From positions 1-64,000 of the forward strand of contig JBJDYV010000099.1 in the NCBI GenBank assembly GCA_051867655.1: a stretch of DNA of 64,000 nucleotides. The letters are read 5' to 3'. The translations under genes were made by a program, and so were the position numbers. The DNA is from JAJPXI01 sp051867655 (GTDB lineage Bacteria > Bacillota > Clostridia > Oscillospirales > Oscillospiraceae). Of the stretch, positions 37,668-46,234 are shown one piece after another. How positions within the stretch are numbered: the first letter of the stretch is position 1; each line of letters begins with the position of its first letter. The notes under the pieces were generated by a model. It did not search any database. It had not been told where the DNA came from and was given only the letters and a program-made list of their open reading frames with translations.

Positions 37668-38377
37668 TGCGCTATGAATTCGTCCTCCTGGACGCGGACA
37701 ACACCCTGTTCGACTTTGATACCGCCGAGCGCAAGGCGCTGCACGACGTGCTGCGCAGCCGGGGCTATACCCCGGACCGGGTCACGGTGGACACCTATCT
37801 GAACATCAACACCGCCCTCTGGGATGCCTTCGCACGGGGCGAGGTGGAGCAGGATTTCCTGCTGGTGGAGCGCTTCCGCCGGTTTGAGCAGGCCATGGGC
37901 GGCAGCCACGACCCGGCGGCCTTCAACGCGGATTACCTGGCCGGTCTGGCCTCCCACGGCGATCTGCTCCCCGGCGCGCTGGAGCTGTGCAAAGCCCTGT
38001 CCCAACGGGGGTGCACGCTGGCGATCGTCACCAACGGGGCCACGGTGGCCCAGCGGGGCCGGTATGACGCTTCCCCCCTGCGGGAATATATCCCCCACCT
38101 GTTCATTTCCCAGGAGCTGGGGGCACGCAAGCCCGACCCTCTTTTTTTCGACCTTGTCTGTCGAAAATTGGATATCTCTGACAGAAGCCGGGCCGTGGTT
38201 GTGGGAGACAATCTGGGCTCCGACATCCTGGGCGGGAACCGTGCGGGCATTGATACGATCTGGTATAACCCCCACGGTGCGCCGTTGAGCGGGCCTGCAC
38301 GGCCGACCTATACGGTAAAAGATTTTGACACGGTTTTCGCCGTGATTTCCGGTAACATTAACGAGGAGTCGTCATAA
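37664..38377 (+). CDS. HAD phosphatase, YjjG-type nucleotidase
   Basis: 237 residues. HAD motif I is LLDADNTLFDFD, motif II VTNGA, motif III K in GARKPDP and motif IV VVGDNLGSDILGG. The cap is a helical C1 type. The closest pattern is YjjG, a pyrimidine 5'-nucleotidase with house-cleaning activity on odd nucleotides. It starts inside the previous stop. A metabolic link with the exporter is not evident. Confidence 0.88.
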   Translation: MMRYEFVLLDADNTLFDFDTAERKALHDVLRSRGYTPDRVTVDTYLNINTALWDAFARGEVEQDFLLVERFRRFEQAMGGSHDPAAFNADYLAGLASHGDLLPGALELCKALSQRGCTLAIVTNGATVAQRGRYDASPLREYIPHLFISQELGARKPDPLFFDLVCRKLDISDRSRAVVVGDNLGSDILGGNRAGIDTIWYNPHGAPLSGPARPTYTVKDFDTVFAVISGNINEESS

Positions 38378-38378
38378 A

Positions 38379-39191
38379 ATGAGAAAGCTGATCCCCCTGA
38401 TCCTGCTGGTGGCCCTGTTGGCCGCCGGCTGTACATCCGACCCGGACGCGGCTCAGGTCAGCGGCGCACCCGCGCCCACCCCGCCGGCCTCCGCGGAACC
38501 GACACCCACCCCGTCCCCGGCCCCCACGCCCACGCCGACCCCCACGCCGGAGCCGTATGATTACAGCGCCCCCGTGCCCGAGTCGGAGGCGGTGGAGGAC
38601 AGCTGGTTTGCCGACGCGGTGTTCATCGGAGACTCCCGCACCGACGGCCTGCGGCTGTACAGCGGCATCAAGGATGTGGATTTCCTCTGCTATAAGGGCC
38701 TGACTGTCTTTGAGGTAATGGACAACAAGGCAGTTATCCAGACCGATGACGGGAAGGTGGGCGTGCTCCAGGCGCTGGAGCAGAAGCAGTACGGCAAGAT
38801 CTACCTGATGTTGGGCATCAACGAGCTGGGCTATTACAACGACCAGGGCTTTGCGGATACATACGCCGCCGTGGTGGATCAGATCATGGAGCTGCAGCCG
38901 GACGCGGACATCTATCTGCAGAGCCTGATCCCGGTCAGCACGGAAAAGTGCCTGCAGACCAAGCAGCCCTACTATGTGACCAACGAGCAGATCGCTGTCT
39001 ATAATGAGATCATTGAGACCATCGCCGCGGAAAAGCAGGTCTACCTGGTCAATGTCAAGGAGGCCCTGGTCAATGAGGACGGGGAGCTGCCCGCCGACGC
39101 CAGCTCCGACGGCATCCACTTCCACAAGGAAGGGTACCAGACCTGGTATCAGTACCTGAAGACCCATGCGGCAGAGGAGGAGCTTTCATGA
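38379..39191 (+). CDS. SGNH/GDSL-hydrolase lipoprotein
   Basis: 270 residues. The signal peptide ends in LLAAGC, a lipobox. A Pro/Thr linker of about 40 residues follows, which suits surface display. The catalytic fold has FIGDSRTDGL (nucleophile Ser), LGINELGYY (the N block) and DGIHFHKEGY (Asp/His pair). Family enzymes are esterases or acyl transferases, often acting on O-acetyl groups of wall polymers. GAGGAG precedes the ATG and the next gene overlaps by 4 bases. Confidence 0.9.
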   Translation: MRKLIPLILLVALLAAGCTSDPDAAQVSGAPAPTPPASAEPTPTPSPAPTPTPTPTPEPYDYSAPVPESEAVEDSWFADAVFIGDSRTDGLRLYSGIKDVDFLCYKGLTVFEVMDNKAVIQTDDGKVGVLQALEQKQYGKIYLMLGINELGYYNDQGFADTYAAVVDQIMELQPDADIYLQSLIPVSTEKCLQTKQPYYVTNEQIAVYNEIIETIAAEKQVYLVNVKEALVNEDGELPADASSDGIHFHKEGYQTWYQYLKTHAAEEELS

Positions 39192-39649
39192 AAAAACTGA
39201 TTTGTGCGTTGCTGGCCTGCGCCCTGCTGCTGGCCGTCTGCGCCGGATGCGGCAAGGAGGGGCAGGAGGCCTCCTTCCAGCCGGAGCAGACCGTGCAGGC
39301 GCTGCTGGACTCCGGCGCGTTTTCCGAGACGTTAGAGGAGCTGGACCCCACCCTGCTGTTCTCCCTGAGCGGAGAAGCGGAAGATTATGAAGGCTCCCTG
39401 CTGTACTACTCCACGGGCGCTACGGCGGAAACCGCCGCTGTGATCTCCGTACGCGATGCCGATCAGGCAGCCGCTGCGGCGGAAGTGCTGCGGACCTGGG
39501 TGGAGGACCAGATCGAGGCGGAGCGCAATTACCGCCCCGCCGAGGTGGAGAAGCTGGAGCACGCCATTTTAGAGACGCGGGGAAACTCGGTGCTGCTGGT
39601 GGTAGCCGCCGACTGGGAAAAGGCCGCCCAGGCCATCCCGGCGAAGTAA
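39188..39649 (+). CDS. DUF4358 lipoprotein
   Basis: 153 residues with a signal peptide ending AGCGK (lipobox LAVCAGC). The rest matches my memory of the DUF4358 group of small Clostridia lipoproteins: an FSETLEELD section, a YYSTGATAETAAVISVRD strand, then an amphipathic helix with AAAAAEVLRTWVEDQ. Function unknown. In many genomes such proteins accompany SGNH hydrolases, as here, so a shared role at the cell surface is plausible. Confidence 0.78.
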   Translation: MKKLICALLACALLLAVCAGCGKEGQEASFQPEQTVQALLDSGAFSETLEELDPTLLFSLSGEAEDYEGSLLYYSTGATAETAAVISVRDADQAAAAAEVLRTWVEDQIEAERNYRPAEVEKLEHAILETRGNSVLLVVAADWEKAAQAIPAK

Positions 39650-39656
39650 GCGAAAC

Positions 39657-39703
39657 ATAAAAAAGAGGGAGAATTGCCGGAAAGCAATTCTCCCTCTTTT
39701 TTA
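39657..39703. terminator. Bidirectional intrinsic terminator
   Basis: Perfect 19-bp arms (39659-39677 and 39684-39702) with A and T runs at the ends, between convergent genes. It serves both. Confidence 0.93.
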
Positions 39704-39726
39704 TCCGTAAATTTATGCCGGGGCGG

Positions 39727-41103
39727 TCATCCGTCCCCTTTTTCGGAATCGGGAAGCACGGTGTTTCTCTTCCAGCGCCCCGAGCGCAGGTAGAACAGCT
39801 GAATGACGATCTGCACCGCCGAAGCCGTCGGGGCGGCCAGGCCGATGTGGAACATGGTGGTGCCGGGGATCATGGACACCGCCAGGGTGCCCAGCACGCG
39901 CACGCCGTAGGTGCTGATCAGGTTGTTGACCATGGAAAAGGTGGTGTGTCCGCAGCCGCTGAAAAAGCCGTTCATACAGAACACAAAGGACACCAAAAGG
40001 GCGTCGATGATGTTGGAACGCAGGTAGAGGATGCCCTTTTCGATGACGCCCGCTTCTTCGGTGAAGAAGGACAGGATCTGGCCCGGGAAAAGCTGGATCA
40101 GCACAAAAAGAACCGAACTGAAAATAAAGGAGAAGGCGATGCCCCAGAGCATGGCGGCGCGGGCCCGCTTAGGCTGGCCGGCGCCGATATTCTGGGCGGA
40201 CATGGCGGCGATGGCGGACATGAAGGCGGTGGACACCAGCATGGCGATGCAGGAAACACGGCTCACCACGCCCACGCAGGCCGACTCGTCCAGGCCGATG
40301 CGGTTGATAAAGGCCGTAATGAACAAGAAAGAGATGCCGATGGAGAACTCCTGGAAAGCGATGGGGACGCCCAGTTTCAGAAGCTGTTTGCTCTGGTCGC
40401 GGTGCAGGTGGAAGCTGGAGCGCTTGAAGTCGAAGGGAAAGTCCCTCCGGCGGCGCAGGATGACCAGGGAGAACAGGAAGCTGAGCCCCTGGGCGGTCAC
40501 GGTGGCGATGGCGGCGCCGGCGGCACCCAGCTGCAGGGGGCCCACCAGGACGATGTCGCCGATGATGTTGATGGCGCAGGCGATGGCCACCAGGACCATG
40601 GGGCTTTTGGAGTCGCCCAGCCCCCGCAGGATGCCGCTGACCATGTTGTAGCCGGTGACGAAGATCATGCCCACGGCGCAGATGAACAGGTATTGCTCGG
40701 CCTCCCGCACGGCCTGCGCGGGCACCTGCAATAGAGCGACCAGGGGGCCGGTCAGGGCGGCCATGACCACGGAAACGCCCAGGGCGATCAGGGTGAACAG
40801 CGGGAACATGGTGCCGATGGTCCGGCTGACATCCTCCCGCCGCCCGGCGCCCACGTACTGGCCGATCAGGACGGTGCTGCCCGTGGCCAGGCCGATGAGC
40901 AGGGAGGTGACGGCGTAGGTCATCTGCCCTCCGGTGGACACGGCGGACAGAGAGACGGCAGGGGTGGCGGAGAGCCGGCCCACCGCCATCATGTCGACCG
41001 TGCTGTAAAGCTGCTGAAGTAACGAGGCGGCGAGAAAAGGCAGGGCGAAGCGCAGCAGCGCGGGCCCTACCCTTCCGTGCAGCAGGGAGTTCTTATTCTG
41101 CAT
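39727..41103 (-). CDS. MATE-family efflux transporter
   Basis: 458 residues and about twelve membrane segments in two similar halves. Typical stretches are FALPFLAASLLQQLYSTVDMMAVGRL and GYNMVSGILRGLGDSKSPM in the first half, and AFQEFSIGISFLFITAFINRIG in the second. MATE proteins export cationic drugs or metabolites with Na+ or H+. The ATG at 41103 has GGAG 8 bases upstream and lies inside the last codons of the thioesterase gene, so it is co-translated with the sufC-sufB operon. A second MATE is at 62524. Confidence 0.92.
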   Translation of the reverse strand: MQNKNSLLHGRVGPALLRFALPFLAASLLQQLYSTVDMMAVGRLSATPAVSLSAVSTGGQMTYAVTSLLIGLATGSTVLIGQYVGAGRREDVSRTIGTMFPLFTLIALGVSVVMAALTGPLVALLQVPAQAVREAEQYLFICAVGMIFVTGYNMVSGILRGLGDSKSPMVLVAIACAINIIGDIVLVGPLQLGAAGAAIATVTAQGLSFLFSLVILRRRRDFPFDFKRSSFHLHRDQSKQLLKLGVPIAFQEFSIGISFLFITAFINRIGLDESACVGVVSRVSCIAMLVSTAFMSAIAAMSAQNIGAGQPKRARAAMLWGIAFSFIFSSVLFVLIQLFPGQILSFFTEEAGVIEKGILYLRSNIIDALLVSFVFCMNGFFSGCGHTTFSMVNNLISTYGVRVLGTLAVSMIPGTTMFHIGLAAPTASAVQIVIQLFYLRSGRWKRNTVLPDSEKGDG

Positions 41104-41563
41104 TGACTTTGCTCCGCCCAAAGGGATGTTCCGGGTCCAGCGGTTCCATGACGCAGAACGTAAAGTTGCCGCTGGCGACTTTCTGGCCGGTTTCGTTCAG
41201 CAGATCGGTGCGCATAACGCAGAGGGTCTTGCCCATCTTTTCCGCCGTGGCGACGCAGCGGATCTGTTTGCCGGTGGCCGGACGCAGGAAGTTCATGCCG
41301 TAATTGACGGTCACACAGGCGTGGCCGGTAGCGGCGACTCCCATGCCGGCCACGGTGTCCGCCAGGGTGGCCAGGCAGCCGCCGTGGACGATCCCCAACA
41401 AGTTTAGGTTCTCGGGGTGCACATCCAGGACGCCCTCCGCATATCCCACATCAATTTTGTCGATCCGCACGTGAATGTCCGCCGAAAACTGGCCGGGTTC
41501 ATTCATGCGGTCGATCATTTCCCGATATAATTTCTGCTTTTTCTGATCAGCGCAAGAATCCAT
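41093..41563 (-). CDS. PaaI-type hotdog thioesterase
   Basis: 156 residues of the 4HBT/PaaI fold: LNLLGIVHGGCLATLADTVAGMGV (the HGG motif with catalytic Asp in LADT) and VTVNYGMNFLRPA. It would hydrolyse acyl- or aryl-CoA thioesters. The start lies inside the sufB 3' end (17-base overlap) and the stop inside the MATE gene start. A direct link to Fe-S assembly is not known; co-expression is the inference. Confidence 0.9.
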   Translation of the reverse strand: MDSCADQKKQKLYREMIDRMNEPGQFSADIHVRIDKIDVGYAEGVLDVHPENLNLLGIVHGGCLATLADTVAGMGVAATGHACVTVNYGMNFLRPATGKQIRCVATAEKMGKTLCVMRTDLLNETGQKVASGNFTFCVMEPLDPEHPFGRSKVNAE

Positions 41564-42476
41564 CTAAAATTTTCTCCTCTGCTTCCTGTTCAGTCAGACC
41601 CAGGGTCATGAGTTTCAGGATCTGTTCGCCGGCGATCCGGCCGATGGCGGCTTCGTGGATCAGCTGGGCGTCGGTGTGGTTGGCGGTAATGGCGGGGATT
41701 GCCCTGATTTTGGCGTGGTCCATGATGATGGCGTCGCACTGGACATGGCCGAAGCACGGCGCTTCACCCACCATGCGGGGGTAGAAGATCTGCTCCGAGG
41801 TGCCCTGGGCCACCGAGCGGGAGATGATGCGGCCGTTGGCCCCCTCCCCTGCCAGGATCACGTCCATCTCGGACTCGGCGTGCTGCTCACCGTGGGTCAG
41901 CAGCTTCTCGGTGATGACGATCTCGGCGTCCTTGCCCACCACCACCTTGGTGTAGCGCTCGGTGGAGTCCACGCCCCGCAGCTGGGTGGTCTCCATATTC
42001 AGGAAAGCGCCCTCCTCCAGATAGGCCACAGTCTGGGGGTTCATGATGCGCCCGCCGGTGCCGTCGCCGCCGCCGTAGTGCTTTTCCACATAGCGCACCT
42101 TGGAGTTTTTGCCGATGTAGAAGGTGTGGACGCCGTCGTGCTGGCTGGTCTCGCAGCCGGAATTGTGAATGCCGCAGCCGGCCACGATGGTCACATCGCA
42201 GTCTTCCCCGATGAAGAAGTCGTTGTACACCATCTCCTTGACCCCCATCTCGGTGATGATGACGGGGATGTGGACGGACTCGTTTTTGGTACCCGGCTTG
42301 ATGTGGATGTCGATGCCGGACTTGTCCGTCTTGCTGGAGATCTCAATGTTGGCGGTAGAGGAGCGGCTGTCCAGCTGACTGTTCTTGCGGATGTTGTACG
42401 CCCCCTGGGGAACGGTCTCCAGGTCGGCGATCTGCCGCAGGAGCTCCATGTCAACTTTGTTGTCGAATGCGCTCAT
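41547..42476 (-). CDS. sufB: SufB-type scaffold of a minimal SUF (SMS) system
   Basis: 309 residues. The SufBD beta-helix core shows VAGCGIHNSG, HDGVHTFYIGKNSKV, EEGAFLNMETTQLRGVDSTERYT and the late conserved FYPRMVGEAPCFGHVQCDAIIMD and HEAAIGRIA. It builds Fe-S clusters together with SufC. There is no SufD, SufS, SufE or SufU nearby, and the protein is shorter than E. coli SufB (about 495). This matches the ancestral two-gene SufC-SufB (SMS) type of anaerobes. It overlaps sufC by 4 bases. Confidence 0.9.
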   Translation of the reverse strand: MSAFDNKVDMELLRQIADLETVPQGAYNIRKNSQLDSRSSTANIEISSKTDKSGIDIHIKPGTKNESVHIPVIITEMGVKEMVYNDFFIGEDCDVTIVAGCGIHNSGCETSQHDGVHTFYIGKNSKVRYVEKHYGGGDGTGGRIMNPQTVAYLEEGAFLNMETTQLRGVDSTERYTKVVVGKDAEIVITEKLLTHGEQHAESEMDVILAGEGANGRIISRSVAQGTSEQIFYPRMVGEAPCFGHVQCDAIIMDHAKIRAIPAITANHTDAQLIHEAAIGRIAGEQILKLMTLGLTEQEAEEKILDGFLR

Positions 42477-43210
42477 TGTGCCACCCCCCCGGACATGTAG
42501 CTGCAGCCGGCCGTGGTGTTGGCCAGGATCTGCGGGAAGATCTCGTCCTTGGGACCGTGCTTGACGATCCGCCCGTCGGAGACCATGACGATCTCATCCG
42601 CCAGACTGATGATGCGCTCCTGGTGGGAGATGATCAGCAGGGTGGACTGCCGCTTGTCGTGGATCATCCGGAAGGTCTCGGTCAGCTTGGCAAAGGACCA
42701 CAGGTCGATGCCCGCTTCCGGCTCGTCAAAGATCATCAGGCCGGACTTGCGGGCCAGAATGGTGGCGATCTCGATGCGCTTGACCTCGCCGCCGGACAGG
42801 GAGGCGTCCACCTCCCGGTCGATGTAGTCGCCGGCGCACAGGCCCACCCGGGTCAGGTACTGGCAGCACTCGTCCTGGGTCAGGCTCTCGCTGCCGGCGG
42901 CCAGCTCCAGCAGGTCGCGCACCCGCAGGCCCTTGAACCGGGGCGGCTGCTGAAAGCCGTAGCTGATGCCCAGATGAGCGCGCTCGGTGATGGAAAGGCC
43001 GGTCACGTCGGTGCCATTCCAGGAGATCTGCCCGCTGGTGGCGGGCACCAGGCCCATGATGGCCTTGGCCAGGGTGGTCTTGCCGCCCCCGTTGGGGCCG
43101 GTGATGACCACAAATTTATTGTCCTCCACGGTCAGGGAGATATCCCGCAGGATATCCAGGGTGGCCCCCTCCCCTTCTACCTGGTAGGACAGGTTTTTGA
43201 TTTCCAGCAT
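42473..43210 (-). CDS. sufC: SufC-type ATPase of a minimal SUF (SMS) system
   Basis: 245 residues of the ABC ATPase fold: GPNGGGKTTLA (Walker A), ASLSGGEVKRIEIA (signature), GLMIFDEPEAGIDLW (Walker B, with the SufC-typical EAGID) and ISHQERI (H-loop). It powers cluster assembly on SufB. First gene of the operon sufC-sufB-thioesterase-MATE. GGAG lies 10 bases before the ATG. Confidence 0.93.
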   Translation of the reverse strand: MLEIKNLSYQVEGEGATLDILRDISLTVEDNKFVVITGPNGGGKTTLAKAIMGLVPATSGQISWNGTDVTGLSITERAHLGISYGFQQPPRFKGLRVRDLLELAAGSESLTQDECCQYLTRVGLCAGDYIDREVDASLSGGEVKRIEIATILARKSGLMIFDEPEAGIDLWSFAKLTETFRMIHDKRQSTLLIISHQERIISLADEIVMVSDGRIVKHGPKDEIFPQILANTTAGCSYMSGGVAQ

Positions 43211-43271
43211 ATCTGTCTGTCTCCTTACTTTTGTGCAATACTATAATACTATAATATACCACATTAGTGGG

Positions 43272-43841
43272 TCAGTGGCAAGCCCAGCTGCACGCCTTTC
43301 CGGCCAGGCCGAGGATCCGCTCCGTCTCCTCAGCGGGGCCGGCGCGCTCCGGGTCGTTGATCCAGTCCTGCAGGACCCGGTAGCTGCCGTAAATGGCAAA
43401 GGAGACGGTGGCGGCCTTGGCTTTTTCATCCCGAATCCCGGCCAGCGCCTCATCCAGCATTTCCTCGATCTTGGGCAGGGAGAACAGGCGGGAGGCAAAG
43501 GTCTGGTCGATGCTGTTGTTCAGGAGCATGGCGGAGAGTTCCAGATTGTCCTGGATGAAGTGCAGGATAAGAGCGACGCGGCTGTGCACGCTCTCCTTGT
43601 CCCGCACATCCGCGTTTTCAATGGTTTTGGCGATCTCGCCGAGGTAGTTGTCCGCGATCTCGTTCAAAACATCGTACTGGCTGCCATAGTGGTTGTAGAA
43701 GGTCGTGCGGTTGATCCCGGCGTCTTCACACAGCTCCCGGATGGAGATCCGGTGGATGCTTTTCTCCTTCAAAAGCGCCAGAAACGCTCCGTAGATCCGC
43801 TGCTTGGTCAGGGCGACGCGCTGATCGCTCTTCATTCCCAT
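43272..43841 (-). CDS. TetR-family regulator
   Basis: 189 residues. The N-terminal helix-turn-helix reads RISIRELCEDAGINRTTFYNHYGSQYDVLNEI, a clear TetR signature; the C-terminal ligand domain is variable and of the TetR_C group seen in Firmicutes. Start at 43841 with GGAGG 7 bases upstream. It faces the membrane fusion gene at 43962, and a perfect 18-bp palindrome covers that gene's promoter, so it most likely represses the neighbour and perhaps itself. Effector unknown. Confidence 0.93.
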   Translation of the reverse strand: MGMKSDQRVALTKQRIYGAFLALLKEKSIHRISIRELCEDAGINRTTFYNHYGSQYDVLNEIADNYLGEIAKTIENADVRDKESVHSRVALILHFIQDNLELSAMLLNNSIDQTFASRLFSLPKIEEMLDEALAGIRDEKAKAATVSFAIYGSYRVLQDWINDPERAGPAEETERILGLAGKACSWACH

Positions 43842-43896
43842 CGGGCTTCCTCCTCCTGCTCGCTGACACGCTCAACACTTTCCGCGTATCTGTCGG

Positions 43897-43925
43897 TTGT
43901 GAACTCAACATGTGTTGAGTATAAT
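43897..43925 (+). promoter_or_regulatory. Promoter with TetR operator in the spacer
   Basis: TTGTGA (43897-43902) and TATAAT (43920-43925) are 17 bases apart. The perfect palindrome ACTCAACA-TG-TGTTGAGT (43903-43920) fills the spacer exactly. A further half-site (GCTCAACA, 43870-43877) is closer to the TetR gene. Binding would block RNA polymerase. Confidence 0.87.
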
Positions 43926-43961
43926 CAATGGGTAGTTTCGTGTCAAGTGAGGCAGAAAAAT

Positions 43962-45473
43962 ATGGAGTACATCTGGTATATCATCGCCGCCCTGGGCGCG
44001 GGGATTGGGACCGGGCTGGCCGGGCTTTCCGCCGCCACGGTCATGGTCCCGATCTTAATTGTCCTGTGCCCCTCCTTTACCGGGGAGACCGGCGCGTACC
44101 ACGCCACGGCCATCGCGCTGGCGTCCGATATTCTGGGCTCGGCCTTTACCACGGGGATCTATATCCGGCACAAAAACATCGACCTGCGGCGGGGCTGGAT
44201 CATGCTGGCCTGCATTATCGGCATGTGCATCGCGGGCAGCTTTGCGGCGTTCGCGGTGGGGCATGTGGTCCTGGGCGGCTTTTCCCTTTTTCTGTGCGTG
44301 GGCATCGGCATCCGCTTCCTGCTGAAGCCGGACACCCAGCGGGAGCAGACGGTGCAGAAGGGGGCGAAGCTGGACGGAAAGGGCGTTCTGATCTCGCTGT
44401 TTTTCGGCCTGACTATCGGCTTCGGCACCGGCTTTGTGGGCTCCGGCGGCGGCATGATGATGCTGGTGGTGTTCACGGCCTTTCTCGGAATGGACCGGAA
44501 GAGCGCCGTGGGGACCAGCACCTTTATCATGACCTTTACCGCCCTGATTGCCTTTGTCAGCCACGCGGTCATCGACCCGGCCATCCTGTTGGAGCGCCGG
44601 GACGCACTGCTGATCTGCATCGTTACCGCCACCGCCGGCTCCATCGTGTCCGCCCAGTTTGCCAACAAGGTCAACAACAAGGTGGTGGGGCTGGTCACGG
44701 GTGCCATCCTGACTGTCCTGGGCGTCGTGCTGCTTCTGTTCAACTATTGGGATTTCCTCAGCCAATGGGCGATCGTCGGCCAGACCCTGCGCTGCCTGGG
44801 CTGGTATCTTCTGTTCCTGGCCGCTGTCGTGGCCGTCATCGCGGTGCTGCGGTTAGCGTTCCATGTAAAGGGAGAATGGGCGCGCAAGCTGCTGCAGTTC
44901 CCGGCCATGGCGTCGGTCATCTTTATGCTGTACGCCGCCGAGACCTGGCAGGCCGCGGTGCTGTGCGCCGTTCTGTTCTGCCTTGTGGTCTATCCGATCC
45001 TCCACAGGATGGAGAAGTGGCCGCCGTACACGAAGCTGCTGATGGAGCGAAAACCCGGTGAGGTAAAAAAGAGCCTGCTGCTCCTGTTCGGCACCCATTG
45101 TGTTCTTGCAGCGGTATGCTGCGGGCTTTTGCACAAGCCCTACATCGCTGTGGCCGCCATCCTGACCTGGGGGATCGCCGACACCGCCGCCGCACTGGTG
45201 GGAAAGCGGTTTGGAAAACACCCCATCCGTCTGCCCCACGCCGATCCCCACAAGACCTGGGAAGGGAGCGCCGCCATGGCGGTCACCTCCGCCGTGACGG
45301 GGGCGCTGACCCTGCTTTTGATCAGCCCGCTGCCGTGGTGGATGTGCGTTGTGTGTGCCCTGGCGGCGGCGCCGTTTTCCGCCGCGGCGGAGCTGTACTC
45401 CCACAACGGCAACGACACTGTTGCCGTCCCCGTGGTGGTGGCGGTTGTGCTGGCGTTGCTGGACATGATCTGA
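43962..45473 (+). CDS. TSUP (TauE/SafE) transporter fused to a phytol/dolichol-kinase-like domain
   Basis: 503 residues. Roughly 1-262 is a TSUP permease: AALGAGIGTGLAGLSAATVMVPIL, then GLTIGFGTGFVGSGGGMMML in the second half, the two glycine-rich repeats of the family, which moves sulfonates, sulfite or organic anions. Roughly 270-503 is a second set of membrane helices with TWGIADTAAALVGKRFGKH and HADPHKTWEGSAAM, the pattern of CTP-dependent phytol/dolichol kinases (SEC59-like). The ORF is continuous; codons before 43962 overlap the TetR gene and promoter. The fusion is unusual; function unknown. Confidence 0.83.
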   Translation: MEYIWYIIAALGAGIGTGLAGLSAATVMVPILIVLCPSFTGETGAYHATAIALASDILGSAFTTGIYIRHKNIDLRRGWIMLACIIGMCIAGSFAAFAVGHVVLGGFSLFLCVGIGIRFLLKPDTQREQTVQKGAKLDGKGVLISLFFGLTIGFGTGFVGSGGGMMMLVVFTAFLGMDRKSAVGTSTFIMTFTALIAFVSHAVIDPAILLERRDALLICIVTATAGSIVSAQFANKVNNKVVGLVTGAILTVLGVVLLLFNYWDFLSQWAIVGQTLRCLGWYLLFLAAVVAVIAVLRLAFHVKGEWARKLLQFPAMASVIFMLYAAETWQAAVLCAVLFCLVVYPILHRMEKWPPYTKLLMERKPGEVKKSLLLLFGTHCVLAAVCCGLLHKPYIAVAAILTWGIADTAAALVGKRFGKHPIRLPHADPHKTWEGSAAMAVTSAVTGALTLLLISPLPWWMCVVCALAAAPFSAAAELYSHNGNDTVAVPVVVAVVLALLDMI

Positions 45474-45551
45474 ATTTATTTTGATCGGGGCGCATTTTCC
45501 CCTGCCTCCTCATAGTATGGACTGAAATCCCGAAAATAGGAGGCAAATATC

Positions 45552-46196
45552 ATGGAATCCCAACGACCCACTCAGCCCATGCCGGGGCCGGACCCCGGTC
45601 TGTGCGGCTGTGACCGGGACATTTTCCTGCGGGTGTGGCAGCGGGTCATGCCCGAAGAGAGCCCGGAGTGCCCCATTACGGTGGAGCGGCCGGAGCCGCG
45701 GCCGACGCCCGTCCCAAAGCCGGAACGGAGGCCCGCCCCGGCGGAGAGCGCCGGCGACGACTTCCCCACCCCCGACGACGTGCCCTGCCTGGGCAGCGGC
45801 GGCGCTGCTGACCAGGAGCGGCTGCGGGAGTTTACCACCCGGGAGCTGACCCACTGGCGCTCCTACCAGATGCTCGCCCGGCGGTCCGGCCCCGGCGGGC
45901 GGATGCTGGCGGCCCTGGCGGGGGGCTGCCGCCGGAGGGCAAAGCGGCTGTCCGCCGCCCTGTTTCTGATCTCCGGGGTGCGGTTCTGGCCGGCGGAGCA
46001 GATCGCGGTCCCGGCGCCCCGCTCCTACTTCGGCGCCCTGCGGGAGCAGTTCCTGGCGGAGCAGGACCGGGGGTGCGCCTACCGGGCAGCGGCGGAGGAC
46101 TGCCGGGATATGTGCCTGCGCACGCTCTACTTAGACCTGGCGGATGAGTGCGCCGAGCACGCCGACCGTATTCGGTCTCTGCTGGAAAATATGTAA
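45552..46196 (+). CDS. Uncharacterised protein, possibly ferritin-like
   Basis: 214 residues. The first ~95 are Pro/Glu/Arg-rich and disordered. The rest is helical, with ExxH-type spacing in TTRELTHWRSYQML and LADECAEHADRIR, and a middle EQFLAEQDRGCAYRAAAEDC helix. This hints at a ferritin-like or spore-coat-type bundle, but no family was firmly recognised. No signal peptide. AGGAGG is 8 bases before the ATG. It stands alone between the TSUP fusion and a terminator. Confidence 0.7.
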   Translation: MESQRPTQPMPGPDPGLCGCDRDIFLRVWQRVMPEESPECPITVERPEPRPTPVPKPERRPAPAESAGDDFPTPDDVPCLGSGGAADQERLREFTTRELTHWRSYQMLARRSGPGGRMLAALAGGCRRRAKRLSAALFLISGVRFWPAEQIAVPAPRSYFGALREQFLAEQDRGCAYRAAAEDCRDMCLRTLYLDLADECAEHADRIRSLLENM

Positions 46197-46199
46197 CGA

Positions 46200-46232
46200 A
46201 CACGGGCGGCGCGTCAGCGCCGCCCGTGTGGG
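46200..46232. terminator. GC-rich bidirectional hairpin terminator
   Basis: Perfect 13-bp arms (46200-46212 and 46217-46229) with a 4-base loop, between convergent genes. The T tract is weak, so termination strength is uncertain. Confidence 0.7.
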
Positions 46233-46234
46233 TT

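Noticed and set aside
43197..43961. Extended N-terminus of the TSUP fusion
   Set aside because: It would run through the divergent TetR gene and its promoter; the permease fold begins at the ATG at 43962.
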